Source: an uncultured Fibrobacter sp.
GTDB lineage: Bacteria; Fibrobacterota; Fibrobacteria; Fibrobacterales; Fibrobacteraceae
Length of the DNA: 64,000 nucleotides
NCBI GenBank assembly: GCA_934699585.1
Contig: CAKUWY010000012.1
Location: 1-64,000, forward strand
Reading direction: 5' to 3'
Shown here: in pieces, positions 51,262 through 60,100 of the stretch
How the letters are laid out: each line of letters opens with the position of its first letter
Position numbering within the stretch: position 1 is the first letter of the stretch
Made by a program: the position numbers and the translations under genes
The notes under the pieces: model-generated
The model's database searches: none
Told to the model about the DNA's origin: nothing
Seen by the model: only the letters and a program-made list of their open reading frames with translations

Positions 51262-54200
51262 CTAGCTTGCCGGGTTTTCTGGGCTGTCTAGCCGGAACAC
51301 CTGGGAAAGTTCGCTGTCGCTCAGGTCCGCAAGCCAGGTCTCTCCTGCGCTCACCGTCATTTCGGCAATCGCCTTCTTGGTTTCCAGGAGGGCGTTAATT
51401 TTTTCCTCGAAGGTGCCCTTGGTGATGAACCGGTGGACCTGCACGTTCCGGGTCTGGCCAATGCGGAAGGCCCGGTCGGTGGCCTGGGCCTCGATGGCGG
51501 GGTTCCACCACAGGTCGTAATGGATGACCTGGGAGGCAGCGGTGAGGTTCAGGCCCGTGCCACCAGCCTTCAGGGAAAGAATCAGCACCTTGGATTCGGG
51601 GTCCTGCTGGAACGAGTCCACCATGTTCTTGCGCTGGGTCTGACTGCAGCCCCCGTGATAGAAATCTACGGAAATGCCCAGTTCCTTTTCTATGGATTCC
51701 TTCAGCAAAAATCCCATCTCGGCGAACTGGGTGAAGATGAGGGTCTTTTCGCCCTGCTCCTGGATGGAGGTGAGCAGGTCCAGGAGCATCTGGAGCTTGC
51801 CGGAGGTGAGAACCTGGCCTGGATCCTTCGCACTGGCGTGCTCAGGATGACGATTTTCAGCATCATCTCTCTCGTCTCTTGTCTCTCGTCTCTCGTCTAA
51901 CCCCTTCAAGAACGTGGCGGGATGGTTGCAGATCTGCTTGAGGGCGAGGATCATTTGCAAGATGAGGCCCTTCCGCTTGAAAAGTGAGTGGGCGTCCTGC
52001 GAAATTTCGGCCAGCTGCTTTTCTTCTTCCAGCATGGCCATGAACTTGTCCAGGGTCTGCTTGTAAAGGGCCGCCTGGGTGGCCGTCAGTTCGGCGTATT
52101 CGTTCTGGATAATCTTGTCGGGCAGATCGCTGATGATGTTCTTGTCTGTCTTGAGACGACGGAGCATGAAGGGTGCGGTAATCTTCTTGAAGGTTTCTGC
52201 CGCCACCTTGTCGCCGTTCTTCTGGATGGGCGTCTCGTATTTCTCGCGGAATTCCTGGGCGCTTGGGAAGAACCCCCGGTTTGCAAAGTCCATGATGGTC
52301 CAGAATTCCATGAGGCGGTTTTCCACGGGAGTGCCGCTCATGGCGATTTTTACGGGAGCCTGCAGGCTGCGCAAAAGCCTGCTCTGGTCGCTGTCCGCGT
52401 TCTTGATGTTCTGGGCCTCATCGATGACTACCGCATGCCAGGTGGCCGCTTTCAAAATCTCAAAGTCCTTGCGGAAGGTGGCGTAGGTGGTGAGCAAAAT
52501 GTCGGAGTCGAACTTTTGCAGGTCCCGTCTGCCGCCGTGGTAGGCGGTGAAGGTGAGGGCCGGGGCGAACTTCTTGATTTCTACCTGCCAGTTGCACAGC
52601 AGGCCCGCGGGCATCACCACCAGGGCCTTGTGCTCCTGGAGTTTTCCTTCTTCCTTGATTTTCAGCAGGTAGGCGATAACCTGGAGGGTTTTGCCGAGGC
52701 CCATGTCGTCGGCAAGAATACAGCCGAAGCCGATTTCCAGGTTCTTGTACATCCAGGAGTAGCCCCGCTTCTGGTAGGGGCGTAGCGTGGCGTTCAGGCC
52801 TTCGGGCAGCGGGATTTCCGTCTCGCCCCGCCAGGCGTCAATCTGGGCCTTGGTCTCTTCGGTCAGGGTGATGGGCACGCCGTCGCAATCGCCGGTAAGG
52901 GCCGCCTGCACCAGCTTGGACTGTGTGGCCTGGGCCTGCTCCTTGGGGGCTTCCACCTGCTTCTTGATTTCTTCGATGTCCTGGGCCGAAATCTCGATGT
53001 ATTCCGACTTGTATTTTAACAGACCGTCTGCCTGTGCGGCCAGTTCCAGAAATTCCTGTGGTGAAATCTGCTCGTCGCCCAGGGCCACCTGCCAGTCAAA
53101 GTCCAGCAGGTCCCCTGCAGAGAACATCCCGAAACTCATGCTTCCTTGCAGACGCATCTTGGCCTTGGGCTTGTTGATGTGCAAGAGCTTTTCGGGAATC
53201 TCCGTGCGGATTCCCATAATCTCGAGTTTCTTGAGGCCGTCCTGCAAAAACTGGAGCAGCTTTGCCCCCTGCATGACCACGGGTGTTTCGCCCCGGCTGT
53301 CCAGGTAGGTTTCTAGCGGCTTGAAAAATTCCGCCACCCCGTAGAGGATTTTCTGCAGGGGCACGAGCCTGGAATCGTTTGTCTGGAATAGGGTCGCAAG
53401 GCGCGCTCCATCTACAAAGACTTCCAGGGACACATCGTCGCCGGACTCCCACGCCTTGAAAAGAATCTGGCTCCGCAGGTCGAAATGCCCGAACACCGAG
53501 AACCACTGCCGGATTTTTTCGGGAATGGCATGCCCGCTGGCCCCCAACTTTCCGGAAACCCCGTCAAAGAAAAAGCTCAGCAGGTTCCCGTGGTTGGACT
53601 TGACCGGCCGCTTGTAGGTCCGGGCAAAACGGAGCAGCGCCCCGATAAACAGCGAAAGCACGTGGAGGGCGGGGGAGTCGATTTCCAGGTATTCTTCGTC
53701 CTTGGCGGTGAAGGCGAACTTTTCGGGGGCCTTCTGTTCCAGCTGGTCCACCAGCGCCTTGATTTCGGGAATGAAGGTGGTGGGGAGCCAGCGCATCTGG
53801 GCGGTGTCCCGCTGGACCCAGAAAATCTGCGGATAAATGCAGCCCTTGCGCACCAGGTGGAATGCAGTGAGGAGCGAAAGGTGCAGGTAACGCACCGTGT
53901 AGTGGTGCCACGAAAAGTTCCCCGGCGAAATGCAGCACAGGGCTCCCATGAGTCCCGCCACCGCAAGCCCCGACTGGATAATGGCCCCGTCTTTCTCCTG
54001 CTGGAAACTCCAGTGCCAGGGCGCCTTGTGGAAAAGCTTCAAGTTTTCCCCTTCCATCAGGAAGGTCTTGAAGTTGTAAGCCCTGAAATGTTCCGTGAAG
54101 GTCTTGAAATCTTCGTAGCCCGAAAGAAAATCCGTGCAGGAGGTGAGCTCGTCGGCGTAGCTCTTGCGGAAGTTGCCGGCAGGGCAAAAGTCCGGAAAGT

Positions 54201-54357
54201 TCGGCAGCATGGCGGGCAATATGCGGGAATAGTCCTTCAGGCTTTCGAAATCGAAATCCGGGAGCCTCGGGTGGAGTTCCAGGGTACGCACTCCCTTGAG
54301 GGCCTGCACCAGGGCAGGTTCGTTTGGCACGCTTGATTCAAGAGCCTCTTCGACCAT
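51262..54357 (-). CDS. SNF2-family DNA helicase
   Basis: 1,031 residues from ATG 54357 (TATATTT eight bases upstream); the frame remains open to an ATG at 54411. The N-terminal 500 residues have no motif that I recognise. SNF2 core: LADDMGLGKTLQVIAYLL (Walker A), VIDEAQNIKN (DEAQ box), SGTPVENRLMEFW (motif III), GGTGLNLTAASQVIHYDLWWNP and QATDRAFRIGQTR (motifs V-VI). It translocates on double-stranded DNA, probably in remodelling or repair. A repeat-derived insertion encodes about 28 Arg/Asp/Glu-rich residues between the two RecA lobes (51819-51903). Confidence 0.9.
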   Translation of the reverse strand: MVEEALESSVPNEPALVQALKGVRTLELHPRLPDFDFESLKDYSRILPAMLPNFPDFCPAGNFRKSYADELTSCTDFLSGYEDFKTFTEHFRAYNFKTFLMEGENLKLFHKAPWHWSFQQEKDGAIIQSGLAVAGLMGALCCISPGNFSWHHYTVRYLHLSLLTAFHLVRKGCIYPQIFWVQRDTAQMRWLPTTFIPEIKALVDQLEQKAPEKFAFTAKDEEYLEIDSPALHVLSLFIGALLRFARTYKRPVKSNHGNLLSFFFDGVSGKLGASGHAIPEKIRQWFSVFGHFDLRSQILFKAWESGDDVSLEVFVDGARLATLFQTNDSRLVPLQKILYGVAEFFKPLETYLDSRGETPVVMQGAKLLQFLQDGLKKLEIMGIRTEIPEKLLHINKPKAKMRLQGSMSFGMFSAGDLLDFDWQVALGDEQISPQEFLELAAQADGLLKYKSEYIEISAQDIEEIKKQVEAPKEQAQATQSKLVQAALTGDCDGVPITLTEETKAQIDAWRGETEIPLPEGLNATLRPYQKRGYSWMYKNLEIGFGCILADDMGLGKTLQVIAYLLKIKEEGKLQEHKALVVMPAGLLCNWQVEIKKFAPALTFTAYHGGRRDLQKFDSDILLTTYATFRKDFEILKAATWHAVVIDEAQNIKNADSDQSRLLRSLQAPVKIAMSGTPVENRLMEFWTIMDFANRGFFPSAQEFREKYETPIQKNGDKVAAETFKKITAPFMLRRLKTDKNIISDLPDKIIQNEYAELTATQAALYKQTLDKFMAMLEEEKQLAEISQDAHSLFKRKGLILQMILALKQICNHPATFLKGLDERRETRDERDDAENRHPEHASAKDPGQVLTSGKLQMLLDLLTSIQEQGEKTLIFTQFAEMGFLLKESIEKELGISVDFYHGGCSQTQRKNMVDSFQQDPESKVLILSLKAGGTGLNLTAASQVIHYDLWWNPAIEAQATDRAFRIGQTRNVQVHRFITKGTFEEKINALLETKKAIAEMTVSAGETWLADLSDSELSQVFRLDSPENPAS

Positions 54358-54411
54358 AGCGGGCCAAATATAGCAAACCGGATGGTCCTTTTTTGACAAT
54401 CCGGTGCTCAT

Positions 54412-54598
54412 CTGTGTATTTTATATATTCTCCTGCCCTGCGTCATCCTCGACCGACTCTGTATCGAAGCGATGGAGGTGGGAGGGGTTTATACAGTTCT
54501 CACCAACACTTGTTGAAGTGTGCAAGTCGGGGGGTGGACTTCACACCCCTTTACGTGTTCGGCTCAAATAATCTATTTTAAACAAAAAGAGGCGATTT
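54412..54598. repeat. Repeat and candidate leader upstream of the PqqD-like gene
   Basis: A partial dispersed repeat (gcgtcatcctcgaccgactc, about 54440) precedes a region with possible stems (caacacttgttgaagtgtg; gggggtggacttcacacccc). TATTTTAAA at 54575-54583 is a candidate -10 and AGAGGCG a ribosome binding site. Confidence 0.45.
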
Positions 54599-54868
54599 AT
54601 GCGTATCAAGAACGGTTTTGTGCTGCGGGAAGTCTGCGGCGAGCAGGTGATTATGGGCGAGGGCATCGGGGCTCTCGATTTCGGCAAGCTCTTGTGCCTG
54701 AACGAGACGGCGGCATTTCTCTGGAGTGCTGCCGTTAAGCAGGGAGATTTCACGGTGGAAACGCTGACAGACGCCCTCTGCGAGGAATACGAGGTGGAAC
54801 GCGACCGGGCCCTCTCCGACGTGCAGGCCATTGTAGAAAGCTGGCAGAAGGTGAACGTGCTGGAATGA
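54599..54868 (+). CDS. PqqD-superfamily protein
   Basis: 89 residues, the usual size. LREVCGEQVIMGEG, LDFGKLLCLNETAAFLW and EEYEVERDRALSDVQAIVESW follow the PqqD pattern. Such proteins are peptide-recognition (RRE) domains that guide a ribosomal peptide to a modifying enzyme or exporter. It overlaps the ABC transporter gene by four bases (ATGA). No radical SAM enzyme or obvious precursor peptide gene is seen in the window. Confidence 0.82.
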   Translation: MRIKNGFVLREVCGEQVIMGEGIGALDFGKLLCLNETAAFLWSAAVKQGDFTVETLTDALCEEYEVERDRALSDVQAIVESWQKVNVLE

Positions 54869-56601
54869 ATTACCTCTCGTGGCTATGGCAAAGTATCCGC
54901 GGAGTTCGCCTGAACGTGGCGCTTCGCGTGGCGGTGGGAACCCTGCAGGTTTCCCTCGGCCTTGCCATGGTGTGGCTCAGCAAGCGCTTTATCGACGATA
55001 CCATCAAGAACGGTTCTGACCAGGACGTGGCCCGCATGGTGGGCCTGCTGGTGCTTACGGTGGTGGGAAACGTGGTGCTTCGCCAGGTGTATTACTACCT
55101 CACGTCGGTAGCCACCATCCGGCAGTCCAATGCGCTTCGGCTTTCCATGTTCGGGCGGCTGTTTACCCGCAAGCTCTACAGCGAAAAGGAACTTCTTTCG
55201 GGCGACGTGACCTCCCGTTTTTCTAAAGACGTGGAGCTGGTAAGCGAAGTGGCTACGGCAAAGATTCCCCAGATGATGGTGACGGCGATACAGCTTCTGG
55301 GGGCTTTTTTGATGCTCCGCTGGTTCGACCCGCGGCTCGCCTGGGCCCTTGTCCTCTTGACGCCGCTGGCTCTTGTGTTTGGCAAGTTCGTCTCTTACCG
55401 CCTGCGGAAAATGACCCTCAAGATCCGCGAAGGGGAGAGCCGTATCCAGATGCACGTGCAGGAGGGCGTAGAAAACAATGCCGTGCTCCGGAGTCTGGGA
55501 AGCGCCCCCTGGGTCTCGGAGCGGCTGGATTCCATGCAGCACACCCTCCATCACGACGTGGTGCGGCAGACCCGTTTTTCTGTGATTTCTCGGCTGGCCT
55601 TTGGAGGTGCTTTTGGACTGGGATACCTGTTGGCCTTTGTGTGGGGCGGTCTCGGGCTCCGAAACGGAACAATCACCTTCGGTGTCATGACTTCTTTTTT
55701 GCAGTTGGTTGGACAGATTCAGGGGCCCATCCTCTCGATATTGAACAACGCTCCCCGCCTGATTCATGCTACTGCAAGCATTGACCGCCTGCAGGAGCTG
55801 CAGGGCGACGGTTCGGTTAATGGCGCGGAAGGCACTTCGAAGGGTGTTTCGAAAGTTTCGTCGGATGGTGCTTCAAATGATGTTTCAAATGGTGCCTTGA
55901 AGGACGCAAAATCCGTGCCCGAAGGATCATCTGGCCTGGGCGTCCGTCTGGAAAATGTCAGCTTCCGTTACGCTACCGCCGACCACGATGCCGTCCGGAA
56001 TTACACTCACGACTTTAAGCCCGGAAGCAAGACCGCCATCATGGGCACGACAGGTGCCGGCAAGACGACGCTGTTCCGCCTGATGCTTGGGCTTGTGGAA
56101 CCCCGGGAAGGCCGCGTGCTTGTTTATTCTACGGACTCCAGCGGCCCCGCAGGTGCTTTTGAACGGCCTGTTTCGGCAAGGACTTGCGATTACTTTGTCT
56201 ATGTTCCCCAGGGGAATACCCTCATGAGCGGAATGGTCCGGTATAATTTGCAGTTGGCAAAACCGGATGCTACCGAAGAGGAACTGCGGCATGTGCTGCA
56301 GGTGGCCTGTGCGGAATTCGTGTTCGATCTGCCCCACGGTCTGGACACGGAACTGGGGGAGCGGGGCATGGGGCTAAGCGAAGGCCAGGCGGAACGTATT
56401 GCAGTGGCCCGCGGACTCCTGCGGCCCGGGAGCGTCTTGTTGCTGGACGAAATCAGCTCGGCGCTGGACGAACCTACGGAGCGGGAGTTGTTCCGCAGGC
56501 TTTTTGCGGCCTATCCGAACAAGACCATGATTTTTATTACCCACCGGAGTGCCGTCGCCGAAATGGACGGGGTGGAAACCGAGAAAATTTTTTATAATTG
56601 A
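54865..56601 (+). CDS. ABC exporter, fused membrane and ATPase domains
   Basis: 578 residues. Six membrane helices are expected in residues about 15-300. The ATPase has Walker A GTTGAGKTT, Q-loop region YVPQGNTLMSG, signature LSEGQAERIAVARGLL and Walker B VLLLDEISSALDE, with the switch His in FITHRSA, so it should be active. Between the domains is a low-complexity linker (about 310-350: KGVSKVSSDGASNDVSNG) encoded by short tandem repeats. Coupled to the PqqD-like gene; probably exports a peptide or lipid-linked product. Confidence 0.88.
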   Translation: MNYLSWLWQSIRGVRLNVALRVAVGTLQVSLGLAMVWLSKRFIDDTIKNGSDQDVARMVGLLVLTVVGNVVLRQVYYYLTSVATIRQSNALRLSMFGRLFTRKLYSEKELLSGDVTSRFSKDVELVSEVATAKIPQMMVTAIQLLGAFLMLRWFDPRLAWALVLLTPLALVFGKFVSYRLRKMTLKIREGESRIQMHVQEGVENNAVLRSLGSAPWVSERLDSMQHTLHHDVVRQTRFSVISRLAFGGAFGLGYLLAFVWGGLGLRNGTITFGVMTSFLQLVGQIQGPILSILNNAPRLIHATASIDRLQELQGDGSVNGAEGTSKGVSKVSSDGASNDVSNGALKDAKSVPEGSSGLGVRLENVSFRYATADHDAVRNYTHDFKPGSKTAIMGTTGAGKTTLFRLMLGLVEPREGRVLVYSTDSSGPAGAFERPVSARTCDYFVYVPQGNTLMSGMVRYNLQLAKPDATEEELRHVLQVACAEFVFDLPHGLDTELGERGMGLSEGQAERIAVARGLLRPGSVLLLDEISSALDEPTERELFRRLFAAYPNKTMIFITHRSAVAEMDGVETEKIFYN

Positions 56602-56605
56602 TGTC

Positions 56606-57019
56606 ATGAAATCGTCTATTGCTTTTATTGTCGGATTTGCAGCTGCCCTGTCTTTTGCCGGAGACCCTACGGACATGGATTCCCTTTTCCGCGGGAACGA
56701 GTATTCTCCCGAGCTTTCCGCTTCTTTGCGGGACACCTCTGCTGCCGCAGGCCCTGCCGTTCCCGGCAAGGCGAGTGCCGACAAGAAGGCATCCAAGGAT
56801 TTGTACGTTTTACAGTTCGAAGCCGTAGGTGATTTCGATGCGGCCCAGCGCCGCCGTGCAGAACTTTCTGCCAGCACGGGTTACGCTATTCAGGTGGTGT
56901 TCGACGCACCTTTCTATAAGTTGCGCGCCGGCGGTTGGAACAACAAGAAAGCCGCCGACGACAAGGCCCGTGAACTTTCGGCCTACAACATCAGCGCTTT
57001 CGTCGTGAAAGTGCGGTAA
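56606..57019 (+). CDS. SPOR-domain secreted protein
   Basis: 137 residues from ATG 56606. Signal peptide SSIAFIVGFAAALSFA. The C-terminal 70 residues (YVLQFEAVGDFDAAQRRRAEL ... PFYKLRAGGWNNKKAADDKARELS) match SPOR domains, which bind denuded peptidoglycan at division sites. The start has a TATAAT just before it (56593-56598) inside the end of the ABC gene, so it may have its own promoter. Confidence 0.8.
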   Translation: MKSSIAFIVGFAAALSFAGDPTDMDSLFRGNEYSPELSASLRDTSAAAGPAVPGKASADKKASKDLYVLQFEAVGDFDAAQRRRAELSASTGYAIQVVFDAPFYKLRAGGWNNKKAADDKARELSAYNISAFVVKVR

Positions 57020-57029
57020 TTATTCCAGC

Positions 57030-57090
57030 AAGCAGATCCTCGCCTTCGCGAGGATGACGAAGAAGCCTTCGCGAGGATGACGAAGAAGCC
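57030..57090. repeat. Dispersed palindromic repeats
   Basis: gatcctcgccttcgcgaggatgacgaagaag followed by two partial copies (gcgaggatgacgaagaagcc). Between convergent genes. Confidence 0.7.
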
Positions 57091-57107
57091 TCCGCGAGAA
57101 AAATTTT

Positions 57108-60100
57108 CTATTCCAGCAGTCCAAGCAATTGCTTGATGTCCCGTTCGTCCATAGACGACGGTATGAACATGCGCTCTTCGGGTGAAACGTAAATCATCTT
57201 CCGTTCCGAAGACGGTCGGAAACTTCGGTCTCTCAGCTCTACCGCGGGGTTCTTGAGGGAATACAGGAACTTACCCGTCTGGATAAACTTCTGGCCCTTG
57301 ATGCCCTGCTTGATGGCGTCCATAATCTGGGGCACGAGTTTCTGGTTCGGCCAGGGCTCCTTGTGGAGCTCGAAAAGCCTCTGCTGCAAGAGTTCTTCGT
57401 GAATGGGGGACTCGTGGTCCACGTAGAACTTGAGCTGCGTGATGATGGATGCTGCCGAAAGTTCGGCGATGGGCCTGTCGTGGGGAGTTCCTTCGATTTT
57501 CGGGTGCAGCACCGTATAGGGAATCACGCTCAGGTTTTCCGCACTGATGGCGTCGACGCTTTCGGATTCTTCTTCGGAGGCGTCCTTGGGCGGTGGCGCC
57601 ACGCTCTGCTCGATGGCGATGGTGGTGACCATGTGGCTCACTTCGTCGCTGTTGGCCATGTACCAGAAGGGGGTCCAAAGGTTCAGCACCTTCCAGCCGA
57701 TTTGACGGAGCAGCGTGTGGCGAATGTAGATTCGATCTTCGATGGATTCCCTGAAACGTTCCGTGGTGCAGTCGTCTTCGACCATGGCGAGGAACCGCTT
57801 GGAATTGTTGGCATCAACCACCACAGGGCCAACAGAAATACCGCACTGGCAGAAATAGGGCTCCACCGGGATGTTTTCGTCTTGCAGGGCCTTTAGGGCC
57901 TGGGCATAGAGAGCCGATTCCTTGGGCTTTTCGTCGGTAATATTCAAGGTAAGCACCTTCTGCAGGTACAGAATCCATTCCCAGAACAGGTCCGGTTTTT
58001 CTTTGGGCTTCAGGGCCATGTCGCTTTCGGAAAGGAACACCTGGAGTTCGCTCTTGGCAAGCGTTGCACAGACAGAAAGGGAATTGTTGATGGCTTTCTT
58101 TTCGGTGGTTTCGTATTCGCCGCACACGAGAATCGTATCCCGCAGGCGGTTGACCGCCCTTTCGGGAGTCTTTACGTAAAAACTGATGGACGGGTTTATA
58201 GGCTGGAAAAACCTTGCCGCCGGAGAATCTTTGGGCGTAAGGCTGTTGATGGCCGACTCGATTTCCATGCAGGTGGACTGGTGAAGAGCGATAATGCCGA
58301 GAGTGCGTCCCGGCTGCCTTTCGGCATGGTGGATGGCGGCTTTCGCGATTTCCAGGACCTTGTCAGAAACGACTTTCAGGGTCTGGTTCTTTACCTTTTC
58401 GCGGCTGGGCTGCGGCAGTTGACGAATGTCGCCGCCGTAGATTTTGCAGTTCGCAAAATCTATCATGGAGGAGTGGGCGTAGGTGGTGGAGAACCACAGT
58501 TCCCTGGTGGGAATCCCCTGCCTTAAACTCATGGTGAGAATGGATTCCTGGAACGCCTGGGTATGGGGCGTCTGGTCTTCGGGGTAGCCGTCCAGCGGCA
58601 GGTGCTTCAGGAGAGGCGCCTTGGAATCGCCCACCAGCACCGTCTTTTGGCCCTTGAAAATGGCGGGAAGCGCCTCGCAGACCGAAATGCAGTCCGCGTC
58701 CAGAATGACTACGGTCTGGAATTTCTGGGACGGTGGAAGCTGAAAACTCTGCTCCAGCGGGATAAAGGCGAAAAGGCCCGGATTGTCCTTGACGGTGTTT
58801 TGCACCAGCCTGAAGTTTGCGTTGCAGAATTGGTCCAGTCGGGAGCGGTAATCCCTGGTCTTTTGGGCGCGGGCCTTGGGCAAAAGGGAGAACAGGTCGG
58901 GGCAATCCTTGCCGACCTGCTGGATTTGCGTTCCTGCCCAGAAGTGGGCGAAGGCCTGGGCGATGTTCTGGCTCACGTTGTCGGCGTCTTTCAGGTAGTC
59001 GACCAGTTCCTTTGCTCCGAATTTTTCGATGGACTGCAAAAGCGACGTGGTGCGCACGTGAATTTCCAGATTGCCCCAGTTGGCGTTCCACAGCTGGATT
59101 TCGTCCAGCCACTTTTCGATGCACAGGCTCTCGAGAGGCGTTTCCAGGGAAAGTCCCTTCGTAATCTTGCGGGTGGATTCCTGGAGTTCCTTGACGACCT
59201 TCGCATAGTCCTTCATCTGAGGGAGGGCGTCCTTGAACAGCTGCCACTGTTCCAGAATCTGGAGCAGCAGGTCCAGCCGCGGGTCGTTCTTGTGGGTTTC
59301 CCTAAAGTCGTAGATGTAGGTGATCTTCTTGTTCAGCTCGAACCAGTTGGAGCGTTCGTAGAGCCAGTCGCGGCCCAGCAGGTGGTTCCCGAGAACGGAG
59401 GTGTCCTTGTAGGCCCGCTTGTTTTCTTGCAGCTCGATCAGGGTATCGATCAGGTCCAGCAGCTGGTTGTCCGAGGAGACGGACTTCGGGTCTTTCAGGA
59501 CTTTCAAAAGCTTTTTCTTGGAACTGCGGTAGCGGTCCGAAAGGCCCTTGAGGGTGGCCTTCAGGCTGTCTGCGAATTCTTCGCGGACAGAAAGGATGTT
59601 TTCATCTACGGCGTTGTCGGTGTAGATTTCCGATGTCTGCCTGCGGTAGCGGACCCACTTGTCGCCTGCTTCGGGAAGCGCCTTCAGGGAATCCTGGTAG
59701 TCTTCCCAGCTGTTGGAGCGCAGTTCCCAGTCTTCAAAGACAGGAGTGTTCCTGTTGAAGTTCTGCAGAATCAGGTCGATGATGTCCGAAAGTCCGGAAA
59801 GGTAGATGCCCGTGGGGAACAGTCCCGTCTTTTCGACCAGCTCGATAAGGGGCTTCAGTTCGTTGGCCTTGCTCGAGGCAAGGGCAAGTTCCTTGGCAAT
59901 CGCTTCTTGCTCTTCGACAGAAAGGCTTGGGACCCGCACATCCTTGAAGGCGTTTCTGGCTTCCTTTCCCTTCTTTTCAAAATACAGGTAAAGAATCTCG
60001 TCCAGGTCCGCTTTGAGTTCGCAGTAGTCCCTGTACGGAACGTTTGCGATTTTCTGGAACAGGGCGTCGGATGCTTTAACCTTGACGGCCGGGTTCTGGA

